Made by a program: the position numbers and the translations under genes. The notes under the pieces were generated by a model. That model was not told the DNA's origin and did no database searches. It was given only the letters and a program-made list of their open reading frames with translations. This document shows positions 1 through 10,167 of a DNA stretch of 64,000 nucleotides, in pieces. Position 1 is the first letter of the stretch; each line of letters begins with the position of its first letter. This DNA is from Gerris lacustris (taxonomy: Eukaryota; Arthropoda; Insecta; Hemiptera; Gerridae): the NCBI GenBank assembly GCA_951217055.1, contig OX578280.1, positions 45,077,882 to 45,141,881 on the forward strand, in the 5' to 3' direction.

Positions 1-389
1 TTATTATTACAATTTGTGGAACTATCCATCCAATACCTTTAATGATAGACTAACCTTGATAAAAATTCAATTTCTTATAACTTCTTGTATACAGACTAGA
101 ACAAATTTATTTATCTGTAAGGGTTAATTTTTTCACATTACGAGATTGTTAAAATTCAAGGTTAGTTTTGTGAATTCTTATGATTAATACTTTTGAGGTT
201 AGTTAAAAAGTCCTAACCTTGAAACGAAAAAAAAAAATATATATATATATATAACTCATTATTAGACCAGTGACTAGTACAAATATATTAATCTTTTTAG
301 GATTAATTTGTTAACCTACGACATTGCATAACTATCTTTTCTAGATCTAGGGATTAGCTTTGTTCATTTTTAGCTATAATAATCTTTAA
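1..389. other. AT-rich intergenic stretch, nothing recognised
   Basis: Low-complexity AT-rich DNA with a short TA run near 237-252. I see no reading frame with a recognisable domain, no RNA gene and no clear repeat ends. Confidence 0.5.
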
Positions 390-543
390 AGCCTTGTTTG
401 CACGGGTCGAGTATTTTAGTAATTTAGTATTCGACTCGTTTGGACACTTGGCTTTTTACTAAATTTATATACTCCACACTGACTAAATTACTCGACCGTG
501 GCTACTAATACTAAATTACTCGACCCGTGCAAACTAGGCTTAA
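386..543. mobile_element. Short hairpin MITE with TTAA flanks
   Basis: The left end reads GCCTTGTTTGCACGGGTCGA from 391. The reverse complement of the right end (to 539) gives GCCTAGTTTGCACGGGTCGA, so the two termini match over about 22 of 23 bp. TTAA occurs at 386-389 and 540-543, which fits a 4-bp TTAA target duplication as used by piggyBac-type transposases. The interior repeats the word ACTAAATTACTCGAC. About 150 bp with no coding capacity, so a miniature non-autonomous element. The superfamily is an inference from the TTAA alone. Confidence 0.65.
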
Positions 544-1025
544 GGATATGCCACAGGACTGACCTTTTAACCAACTTTTTTTACAACAGATCTTTATTTT
601 AACTCCATATATCACCACCTTCCAATTTATTGGAAAGTGTATGATAAAAATCTGTTTTTTCAGCAAGCAGATGGTTTGTTGATACGATTGGATTAGAATT
701 TAAAAGTCAATAGATTTACTGGATCGTCTGTGGCAGCCTTAAGGATGTTTTGTTCACCAACGACAAATGTTAGAATTTGAGGCTAGTAGAGTTTATCGAT
801 GTAATAATCTGAAGGTTAGATTAGGTTAAGTTAGATGTCCAAAGGTTAAGGAGAATTATCGATATAATAATCAGAAGGTCAGGTTAAATTACCTAGCCTC
901 CAAATTCTGTCTGAATTAGTTAGAACGTAGAACCCGAATTCGGGGTGTTCATATAAAAAAGTTAGTAATATTTCAATGGTTATTCTTAGTATATTAAAAA
1001 GTTTTCTCTTAATTTGTATTTAGTC
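544..1025. other. Intergenic, small diverged duplication only
   Basis: No gene seen. Two related segments (around 797-830 and 856-890) both read 'tcgat.taataatc.gaaggt', a short diverged direct repeat. Confidence 0.4.
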
Positions 1026-1341
1026 ATTCATATTTTACGATTTTGGTAGTATTCAATTCATACTACGGAACGATTAAATTTTAATTTAAATCAAATTATA
1101 ATTATTATTAACTACGGGAAACAGACAGAGAAAAATAGACTCCAGCGCGGGGATTTGAACCACCGGCCTCTATATGGTTAGAGCGCTATACTGGAAATAT
1201 AGAGGCCGGTGGTTCAAATCCCCGCGCTGGAGTCTATTTTTCTCTGTCTGTTTCCCGTAGTTAATAATAATTATAATTTGATTTAAATTAAAATTTAATC
1301 GTTCCGTAGTATGAATACTACCAAAATCGTAAAATATGAAT
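1026..1341. repeat. Large near-perfect palindrome made of two inverted SINE-like halves
   Basis: Left arm 1026-1175 is the reverse complement of right arm 1197-1341, apart from a 5-nt insertion near 1053 and few mismatches; the loop is 21 nt. Each arm contains, from the centre outward, the 3' half of a tRNA-like sequence (anticodon-stem region, B-box GGTTCAAATCC at about 1211, CCGCGCTGGAG end), then a tail 'tctatttttctctgtctg' and an AT-rich region ending near 'tactaccaaaatcgt'. The loop carries GGTTAGAGCGCTATACTGG, the D-arm/anticodon part of the same tRNA-like unit. The element is thus a head-to-head dimer of one tRNA-derived unit. It would extrude as a cruciform or transcribe as a long hairpin. 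Confidence 0.8.
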
Positions 1342-1511
1342 TTCTAATTGATTGTACGAGGTACAGGTACTAATTGGGTACTTTATAATTATAAGCGTTA
1401 TTTCTCGGTCGAGTTCTTTGTCATTAATGTTGACTTCTCAGACTTGTGGAAAAATTGAAAGCTTTAAATTCGGGTCAAGGTATCATTAACGTCAGAGAAA
1501 TTCATTCTCCT

Positions 1512-1640
1512 GGATAGCTTAGTTGGTAAGAGCGCTATACTGGAAATATAGAGGCCGGTGGTTCAAATCCCCGCGCTGGAGTCTATTTTTCTCTGTCTGT
1601 TTCCCGTAGTTAATAATAATTATAATTTGATTTGTATTTA
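1512..1640 (+). repeat. tRNA-derived SINE, single full-headed copy
   Basis: The head resembles a tRNA: A-box-like TAGCTTAGTTGG at about 1515, a 5-bp anticodon stem CTATA/TATAG around loop CTGGAAA (anticodon position GGA), and B-box GGTTCAAATCC. The acceptor and T stems have several mismatches and the head runs directly into the 'ctctgtctgtttcccgtag' tail also seen in the palindromes at 1026 and 1885. This points to a polymerase-III SINE rather than a working tRNA gene. A GGA (Ser) anticodon would also require a long variable arm, which is absent. Confidence 0.65.
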
Positions 1641-1870
1641 GTCTTAAATAAGAGCTTCCCAAACATATAATTTCCAACTCTCCCCTCTTCTCCACATCAA
1701 ACATTGAATGAACCCCCAAACATACAAAAACAATAATTGGAAATCACTCAACATTCGAGGCTTATAACTCCACTTGGAGGGGTTCGCACCGAAAAATATT
1801 TCAAAGTAGGGTATCACCTCCAAAGCGTTCTCTACAAGATAGGATACTTTTTACTCGGTTCGGTCTTCAC

Positions 1871-2073
1871 GTAAAAAAGTACTCAATTTTTAAGTTTTTG
1901 GTAGTTTTCATACTACGGAAAGTTTACATTTTAATTTAAATCAAATTATAATTATTATTTACTACGGGAAACAGACAGTGAAAACTACACTCCCGCGCCG
2001 GGAGTGTAGTTTTCACTGTCTGTTTCCCGTAGTAAATAATAATTATAATTTGATTTAAAGTAAAAAAGTACTC
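1871..2073. repeat. Perfect palindrome of SINE-tail sequence flanked by 14-bp direct repeats
   Basis: Arms 1935-1995 and 1999-2059 are inverted copies around a 3-nt loop (CGC), each holding 'tttcactgtctgtttcccg' and the AT-rich tail of the 1512 SINE. The tRNA-like head is reduced to the hairpin tip CTCCCGCGCCGGGAG. The word GTAAAAAAGTACTC occurs at 1871-1884 and again at 2060-2073, immediately after the right arm. That is what a target-site duplication would look like if the unit inserted as one piece, including 1885-1934 as its asymmetric left end. Confidence 0.75.
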
Positions 2074-2711
2074 GTGATAACCAACACCTTTTTTGGCACT
2101 AGAGGGCAGAGGTCGGATCCAAAAGAAAACCAATCAGCGTCACTTAATGAAGCCTTACAAGGTAGGCTAGTTAGTTTTTTTCAAGAGTTACATTAAGTCA
2201 CAAATATCACCAGCACAAAAATCCTGTAGTAAAATCAAATAGTGTACATATTTCACATGAACACGATAATTACAAAAAGACCAAAATTATAAGATAAGAT
2301 CAAAATGTCCACATTTATCTAATCTATATAGTCCAGTAAAATGGCACATTTTACATTGCATCAAATAAGGTAGTTCTGATTTTTTGAAATGTTGTATATA
2401 ATGGATGGCTAATGATAATGATTCATCTAAGTTTTCGACCTCGGCAAACTTCCGGATCATTGTGAAATACTTGAAAAACCACTAAATTTTCGAAGTTTTT
2501 CATAAATTTTGACCCTCAAGGACCCATTTTGGTACAAAAGACTATATTGTCTATAAAAAAAAACTAATAATTTATAACAAAATGAGTCTATAATTTTTTC
2601 TTTAAACCCAGTACGTTTTAAGATTATTAAGATTAAGAAAATTTTCCAAAATAAGCCAATTTTAGAGGTTTATTCCAGTTTACACAGCTTATGATACTGA
2701 AAAACCTATTT
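2074..2711. other. Intergenic, nothing recognised
   Basis: AT-rich DNA without a recognisable frame or RNA. It separates the palindromic SINE cluster from the large foldback element. Confidence 0.4.
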
Positions 2712-4957
2712 ATCGGCAAAAATAAGTATATACATTTTTTAAGTGGACTAAATTTGCAATAAAATAGGACAAAATTTGTCTTTGTAGACCCAATACTTTT
2801 CAAGATACAGCAGTTCGAAGTCGACGAATGTATGTCAACAAATTTTAGAAGAAAGGGCCAAATGCAGGGTAAAACAGCCCCCCTACGAGAAAGTTCATAA
2901 GGGCTAAAGGTGTATTACATTTAATTGGCTTCCTTTTTAGTGCAAAATGAAGTCTGTTAGCCCAGTTGTTCAGTTTAAATCGTAAAAAAAAACCAACAAC
3001 GGAATAATAGGCCATTTAAATAAGACCTTAATTCGTAAAGCTTGATGTAGTTACGATTTTAGGTTTCTGTACAAAGTAAAAAAAGAAACCTTATATAACG
3101 GCTCTGTCTGTCTTTCTGTCTGTCCGTTGCTTGTTTCAATTCATAAACTACTATAGCTAGGAACATAAAATTCGGCACACAGGTGCATCTCGGCATTTTA
3201 GACAGCTGGACACATTTTGGATTTTTCACACTTAATATTTTCAAGATGGCGGCCAATATGGCGGGCAACTAAAAAAAAAGTTTTTAGTCACCATGACATG
3301 TTATATCAATTTAAAGGTCTTGAAATGAAGAAAAAGAATGTGCAACTATTAAAATTATCTCACGTAATATTTTCAAGATGGCGGCCAATATGGCGGGCGA
3401 CTAAAAAAGTTCTTATTAATTTATGACATGTTATATATCAATTTAAAGGTCTAGAAATGAAGTGTAGAAAAAGAATATGCAATTATTAAAATTTTACACT
3501 TACAAATTTCAAGATGGCGGCCAATATGGCGGGTGAAAAAACATTGTTTTAGTTACCATAACATGTTATACATCAATTTAAAGGTCTTGAAGAGTAGAAA
3601 AAGAATATTACTATTAAAATTAGTGTAATTATATTACACATAATCATTTTAACTTTTATGTACAGAAACCGGCGATTTACTTACGTGAAGCGCGCCTTAC
3701 TTGTTTTTATATGTTTTCAGACCAGTTAGGGTAGTGTGATCCTAATTTCGCAGCTTCGAAAAACCTGTGCTAGCTGCGTAATATGAGGAAAACTGAAAAA
3801 TTTTCGGACTTTTTTTAGTTGTTGCTATACACTTCGTAAACTATGCGTTGCTCGATGTTAGTTGTTCTTACTATTTTATGAGTACAGTAAATTTACAACA
3901 ATTTAAGTCCAATGGCAAACTCTGTACGTCTAGTAGTTTCCAAGATATGGCACTTTAAAAATTGCACTTTTTTCAAAAAATGGTAATTTTAAGTATTGCT
4001 CTCGTTTCGGGGCGAATATGGGCGTAAACATATTAACCTACAGGAAAATTTATAAGTGCATGCTCCCCTGCACCCTTCTTGCACTTACATGAGAGCGATT
4101 TGAAAATAATTGCTGGGGTTGGTTTACATAATGATGTTATTGGTATTAAACCACGGGAACTTTTCTTCCAACCCCAATCTCATTCTTCTCCACCCCTAGC
4201 CACTTTAGCACTTGGTGGTATGTGCGATATGAAAGGAAGGAAGCTGACTCTTTGGTTGGGGACAACCGTGTCAAGTTTACCTTCGCGTTTGCTGCTGACT
4301 TAACGAATAGGCGAAACCAGAGGCCGTTACGGTGTCGATGGATGCGTCCTCTCCATTCAGAGCGACCAGATACTTCTCTCCAGCTTCAAAAACTATTAGA
4401 CGTACAGAGATGCAGTTGAGCTTATGCTGCTGTAAATTTACTGTACTTTAAAAATAGAAATAACGCCTAACATCGAAATACACATAGTTTACAAGTTATA
4501 TAGTTATATGGTAAAAAGTAAGAAAAGTTAGAACATTTTTACGCAGATAGCAAAGGTATTTTGAAGATGCAAACTTAGGATCACACTACTCTAACTGATC
4601 TGAACAACATATAAAAAATCATAACTTCTTCAAGCTTTGCGAGTTATAGGTCTAATTTGACTGGCCTAATATTCCATTGTTATGTTTTCTACGGTTGCAA
4701 CTGAACTAATGGGCCTACAGACTTCATTTTGCACTAAAAAGGAAGCCAATTAAATATAATACACCTTTAGTCTTTATGAACTTTCTCGTAGGGGGACTGT
4801 TTTATCCCGATATTTGGCCATTTTTTCTAAAATTTGTTGACATATATCCATCAACTTCAAACTTATCTTGGAAAGTATTGGGTCTACAAAGACAAATTTT
4901 GTCCTATTTTATTGAAAATGTCCACTTAAAAAATGTATAAACTTATTTTTGCCGACA
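2712..4957. mobile_element. Large foldback element with long inverted arms and a unique core
   Basis: The sequence from 2712 (TCGGCAAAAATAAG) to 3059, resuming at about 3704 and running to about 3905, recurs in reverse complement from about 4957 (CTTATTTTTGCCGA) back to about 4425. Shared landmarks include ATTGGGTCTACAAAGACAAA, AAGGAAGCCAATTAAATATA and AGTGTGATCCTAA. Arms are about 530 bp each and diverged. The core (about 3906-4424) is relatively GC-rich and holds two overlapping short frames (4079-4303, 4222-4419) that I do not recognise. Long-arm foldback or long-TIR DNA elements have this shape. No transposase is visible. Confidence 0.7.
3060..3703. repeat. Family N repeat nested in the foldback left arm; three subrepeats
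   Basis: This block interrupts the left arm; the right arm has no counterpart, so it is a later insertion. It begins GGTTTCTGTACAAAGTA and has the inverted word TGTACAGAAACC near 3660-3671, followed by 'gcgcgccttacttg'. Inside is a CTGTCTGT tract (about 3102-3125), then 'ttcataaactactatagcta' and 'aattcggcacacaggtgca'. A roughly 138-bp subunit carrying AAGATGGCGGCCAATATGGC is repeated three times (about 3243, 3377 and 3512). Related copies: 32340-32730 (opposite orientation) and a relic at 54400-54640. Translations of the subunits are chance ORFs. Confidence 0.7.
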
Positions 4958-5224
4958 CAGCTAGGTCAATGACGTCAGATATCTTTAGTGGTACTTTAAG
5001 GTCAAGTTGAAATATAGTCAAGTCTAAATCTATTACGGTAGGTTTTTGAGGGATGGGAGGGGGACTAAGATTTAGCATCAAAAGAACAGCAGTGTTCAGA
5101 GGAAAGATCGTGAAAGTTCATAAGAGTAGGATGAAGATTAGTGATCAGAGAGGTGACAAAATAATTTAAAAGATCTAGTACTTTGTTTGGACAATTATTA
5201 CATTACATTAACTCAGTGTTACTC

Positions 5225-5268
<44 letters not shown>

Positions 5269-6002
5269 CAGTATAATTTCTTTATGGCTTTTTTTTTAAC
5301 CAAAATAAAGGTAAAATATATTTTTATATTCTCTAAACTTTTAAAACGTAACATAAATAAAAATAAAATTGTCAACACAAAAGTAATACAGAAAAGTTAC
5401 TCTCTTTCTCTCCGTTTATAAAAAGCCAGTAAAAGATAAAAAAAAGGTTACGAAATGTCGTATGAGGGCGTGCACGTGCGTCAACGAAATGAATGTGAAG
5501 CACAAGGGCGCATGTATTTCCCAATCCATTCATATACTCTCTCGGTGTATAAAACTGCCGCGGACACTCTCGAGTTATTATTATTTTAAAAAAAAAATCT
5601 TTCAACTCTCCAGAAAATTTAAAATTCAGGGCAGACTCGTATCTTGTTCAGTTCTGCTTTTTCTCTTTATTTTTTCACCAGACTTTCTCACTGAAATATT
5701 TAAAAGAGAAAGGAATTGGTAGAGTATCGTAGCCAAAATGAAACATTTTTAGAGCAATTTTTCTCTCTCTTTCCAATCTTCCCATACTTCACATACAAAC
5801 AAACATACTCGTATTATGAATATGTAGAGATATTTCAAAAGATAGCCACACTCAAATACATTTTTAGTACTTGATATATATACATACACACACATATATA
5901 TATATACACACATTGCATGCGACTATTTTTGAAGATACTTTAGTGACTAAAAGAGGTTATTTTTCTCAAGGGTATTTTTAGTTTTTTTATATTTATAAAT
6001 AA
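4958..6002. other. Intergenic with poly-A and short tandem AT/TACA tracts
   Basis: Holds a 30-nt A run (5233-5262) and TATACA-type simple sequence at about 5877-5912. The ORFs here (5372-5605 minus, 5462-5722 plus) overlap on opposite strands and have no recognisable motif. Confidence 0.4.
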
Positions 6003-6777
6003 ACTAGGCATCGCGTGGCTCTATCATTAAAGCGAGCGTATTGCAATAAAATACTGAATATTGAAATTTGTTAATCATGATGAATGTCATAGTTGAAGAT
6101 AAGTGGAAGAGGGTAGTAAGGGGTAGAGTGGGGGTACTCGGTACAAAGCTTTACTTCATAACAAACCTACACACAACACGGACTATAAGAATCATAACCA
6201 TCCGTAATAGCTTTTAAACTAATATTATAAATGTATCACTTCATTACTCAAATACTACTGCTTGTATCAAGTTGAAATTTTACAAACTTGTTTCAATTGT
6301 ACTTTAGACGATGTACATGAAGTTTTATTAAGATCGTTACGTTAGAACGTAAGATATCGGTAAAAAGGTTTTTTTCTTTATTTTAAACGTTTAGGTCCGC
6401 TTTAATAGTTTTAGCGATCTTTATTAATTCATAGCGGTGTCGCTGTTGGTTTTACTAAAAAAATTTTATTGGAAAAAAATGTTCTTCTCATCGAATAGAT
6501 GATGATAGAATCTTTTCCCGTCCTGAAATTCCAATTTTAAATTTGAAGCTCACGTTTACGCGAGCATTGCGCGCGAACTCTTGGACGGATCACGCTGTCC
6601 AACGAACTTAGCCTGAGTATTAGTAAAAGGATCATGTATATAAAATTTCAACTAAATCGGTCAACTTTTATTCAAGTTATCGTCACACGCGTAAACGTTA
6701 CTGACAGACAGACAGAAAGACAGACAGACAGACAAGATGCATATTTCGTTGAATGTAAGAAGCTCGCTTCAATTATT
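6003..6777 (+). repeat. Family G-related 775-bp unit, tandem copy 1
   Basis: Unit 1 of a direct tandem pair (period 775). After a 23-bp leader (ACTAGGCATCGCGTGGCTCT...), the element proper runs 6026-6773 between ATTAAAGCGAGCG and its inverted counterpart 'gctcgcttcaat'. It contains 'catagcggtgtcgctgttgg', 'gtttacgcgagcattgcgcg', then a CAGACAGACAG tract near its right end. The same interior occurs at 26405-26800, 27130-27915, 39503-40277 and 41365-42295. No protein motif is seen. Confidence 0.75.
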
Positions 6778-7545
6778 ACTAGGCATCGCGTGGCTCTATC
6801 ATTGAAGCGAGCGTATTGCAATGAAATACTGAATATTGAAATTTATTAATCATGATGAATGTCATAGTTGAAGATAAGTGGAAGAGGGTAGTGTGGCGAA
6901 GAGTGGGGGTACTCGGTACAAAGCTTTACTTCCTAAACAAACATATACACTATACGACTATAACAATCTTCACCACCTGCGGTAGCTTTTAAACAATAAT
7001 TATAAATGTATCTCGTCACTACGCAAAGAATTTTGCTTGTATCAAGTTGAAATTTTGCATACCTGTTTCAATTGTGCATTAGATGGTGTATATGAAGTTT
7101 TATTAAAATCGTTACGTTAGAACGTAAGATATCGGTAATAAGGTTGTTTTCTCTATTATAAACGTTTAGGTCCGCTTTAATAGTTTTAGCGATCTTTATT
7201 AAGTCATAGCGGTGTCGCTGTTGGTTTCAGTAAAAAATGTTATTTGAAAAAAATGTTCGTCTCATCGAATAGATGATGATAGAATCTTTTCCCGTCCTGA
7301 AATTCCAATTTAATTTTGTACCTCTCGTTTACGCGAGCGTTGCGCGCGAACTCTTGGACGGATCACGCTGTCCAACGAACTTAGCCTGAGTATTAGTAAG
7401 AGGATCATGTATACCAAATTTCAACTAAATCGGTCAACTTTTACTCAAGTTATCGTCACACGCGTGAACGTTACTGACAGACAGACAGACAGACACGGAG
7501 CATATTTCGTTGAATGTAGGAAGCTCGCTACGCTCGCTTCAATAA
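6778..7545 (+). repeat. Family G-related unit, tandem copy 2
   Basis: Second copy of the unit that starts at 6003, about 90% alike by eye. Its termini are cleaner: ATTGAAGCGAGCG at 6801-6813 and CGCTCGCTTCAAT at 7531-7543, a perfect 13-bp inverted repeat, so the element spans 743 bp. The two copies are separated by about 27 bp. This could be tandem insertion or local duplication. Confidence 0.75.
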
Positions 7546-7646
7546 AATATTTATAAATTTAATTTTGATGAAAAATAAAAATATATTGCCTGACGGTCCA
7601 CTGACCAATGCTATTGTTACTTATGCATTATGTATTTTTTTATTTG

Positions 7647-7802
<156 letters not shown>

Positions 7803-7904
7803 TTGTTTGAGACATAAAAATTCAATATACAAATTTACAACACAAAAATTATTTGTTTTTGACCAGTTACAATATATACAACAAGAATATTTGGCCAATT
7901 TTTA

Positions 7905-8510
7905 CTTTCTCATATAAAGAGAAAGTATTGTGATGGCGCGAAAATTCGATTTGGAGATTTGGATGGATTTAAACGTTTTGAGGTCCCCTGAGTCCAAAAA
8001 AGTGTTTTTTAAAAAATGTCTGTCCGTCGTCTGTCGTCTGTCTGTGCAGACGCCTGGAGCCTAAACTACTGGGCCGATTTTGACGAAATTTGGCATGCAT
8101 GTTCAGAAAAATCATACCCCGAGAAATCGAGAAATGAATTTTAGCTCCAAATTTGGAGGCGCTACCCCCCAAAAACTGAAAAAACGTGAAAAAAAAATAT
8201 TTCTCGAATACGGTTCCGACGATTTTGATTAAAAAATTCTAAAATGTAGTCCATTTAAATACGGATCCAACGATATAAGCAGTTTTCCCGGGAAAAATCT
8301 AGTTCCTGAGAAAATAGTTTAAAACGTGGACGGAGAGATCCCGGGTTCGATTCCCCGCCCTGGAGAAGTAATTTTTATGGTAAATTTTGATATAATTTTC
8401 AATAATAATTAAACGTACTTACAAAAACTAATAAATGGAAAACATTGGCTAAGTAATTATGAACTTGTATATGAGAAAGTTTGTCTGAGTTGTCTCGGAC
8501 CAATTTTTTT
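7905..8510 (+). repeat. Family A repeat, most complete copy
   Basis: Begins 'ctcatataaagagaaagtat' and ends 'tatatgagaaagtttgtctg' plus 'agttgtctcgga', so its ends are related. In order it holds TGAGGTCCCCTGAGTCCAAA, a (TGTC)n tract, 'gcagacgcctggagcctaaa', 'gaaatttggcatgcatgttc', 'cccgggaaaaatctagttcc', then a tRNA-type B box GGGTTCGATTCCCC at about 8342 and an AT-rich tail 'aataataattaaacgtactt'. The B box plus tail suggests a SINE or SINE-derived composite. Other copies: 18465-19020 (+), 31880-32290 (-), 51060-51610 (-), 56300-56710 (-), fragment 25250-25390 (-), tail-only pieces near 55260 and 59765. Confidence 0.75.
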
Positions 8511-8574
8511 TATAGTAATGCACCATTTTATTTTGTATTGTTCCATTTTAATGTATGGGTTTCGAGGGGTTATT

Positions 8575-8800
8575 CTATATTTCGGCATTTTACAAGGAAA
8601 TAGTTATTTATGTAACTAGGCAGCAAAATGGAATTTTGCTGACAAGTTTTTAAGTTTTAATTCTGAGCCGAAGGCGAGGATAGGCTTAACAAATTTACTG
8701 CAGAGGTATAGCCGAGGCAGGAAAAATACATGTTTACTAACAAAGCGAAGCCGAGGCAGGAAAATGTTAATTACCTGCTAAGGTGTAACCGAAGCAGGTA
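8575..8800 (+). repeat. Dispersed repeat with CCGAGGCAGGAAAA motif
   Basis: Contains ACTAGGCAGCAAAATGGAAT, TTTGCTGACA and CCGAGGCAGGAAAA words; the latter recurs within the unit near 8712 and 8752, with a variant at 8791. The same block in opposite orientation is at 54930-55135. No coding signal. Confidence 0.65.
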
Positions 8801-10167
8801 ATCTTTAAACGAGTCAGGAATGTTTTCTTTGCTGCATACTTACATACAATATTTGATCTACTAACGGCAGAAAAATTACACTAATTATTATATTACCTTA
8901 TTAATATATAAAAGATTTAAAGAAATTAAAGTTGTAAAAACACGAAAGTTTGAGTCATCAAGAAAACAAAACAAAGGCAAAACGAATTCAGTGTTGCCAC
9001 TTTTTTTATTAACAGCGGTTTTTTATCTCAATTTTTAGCGATTGTTTTAAAAAATGACTGTAAATTAATAAAATTTGTTTTATTACTATAATTATTTAAG
9101 TTATTTTCAAAAAATATATAAATATTAAGCAGTATTACTATATGCGTAATACTAACAATGTGGGAGTGTTTATAACCTGCGAAGTAGTAACCTTGTTGTA
9201 GTAAAATGTTCTTAAAATGTTACAGCCTGTTTGTTATTTTGCTGACACTTTGAACTTTTGCTGACACTTTGATATTTTGCTGACACTTTATTATTTTGCT
9301 GCGTGTTTTTTTCACATGTTACAAAAGACTCAAGAAAAATTACATTTTGCAGATTGAAAACAGTTCAACAATGCTTAATTTTAGATAAAACATATTTAAA
9401 TAAAATTATAATTAATGAATGGAGTTAGAAAATACCATTAAAAAATTTTAATTACTTTCTTTGAGAAAAAACAAGCATAATTTTTAAAAGAATTTAAAAA
9501 ATATTTTTTAATGTCATAGTATTATTTTTAGATACAAAAGAGAAGTAATAAAATACTGTTAATATAATTTTCATAGAGTTTATCATTATTAATACATAAA
9601 TAAAAATTAAAACCTAAAGTGGATAAGGTTTCCTATTAAAATGATTAGAAAGCATTTTGAGAAAATAGATACAGCTGTAATGGAAAATGGCTTGAAGCTT
9701 ATATTGTTACATATTGAGGCAAGGTACATGCAACGCTCAGGGGATGAAATGACGACAGTATTAATCAGTATAAAGCAGTGCAACTACCAACACTGTAGAA
9801 TTATATCCCCCTACAGTGGGGGAGGGGGGCATAATCGTATGATAAAACACAAGCAGGGTAATCCTCTAAAGTTCTCGTACACACGACACGTATATGTAAT
9901 TTAGTAACTCAGCGTTACAGCGGCCTTATTATGTAAGGAAAGTAAATTTGGAAATATATTTACATAATATGGACCGTATCAAGCTCAAGTCTATATATCT
10001 TTTTAAAAAATCATAATGAAGGTAAACAGGTAAAGGTAATCAAAAAGTAAACACTGTTACTAGTTCAATTAATTAGTATATTGTCAAACCATAAATAAAA
10101 CATCAAAATATAGACCGGTTTCGAATACACATTTATCGTCAGTGTACAGGTAATTAATACTAATATA
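8801..10167. other. AT-rich intergenic; short tandem repeat at 9237-9303
   Basis: Near 9237-9303 TTTTGCTGACACTTTGA is repeated about four times, echoing the GCTGACA word of the neighbouring repeat. An 87-codon frame at 9641-9904 (+) has no family resemblance I can name and is probably chance. Confidence 0.4.

Noticed and set aside
1512..1584. Functional tRNA-Ser(GGA) gene
   Set aside because: Acceptor and T stems are mismatched, no long variable arm, and the unit continues into a SINE tail.
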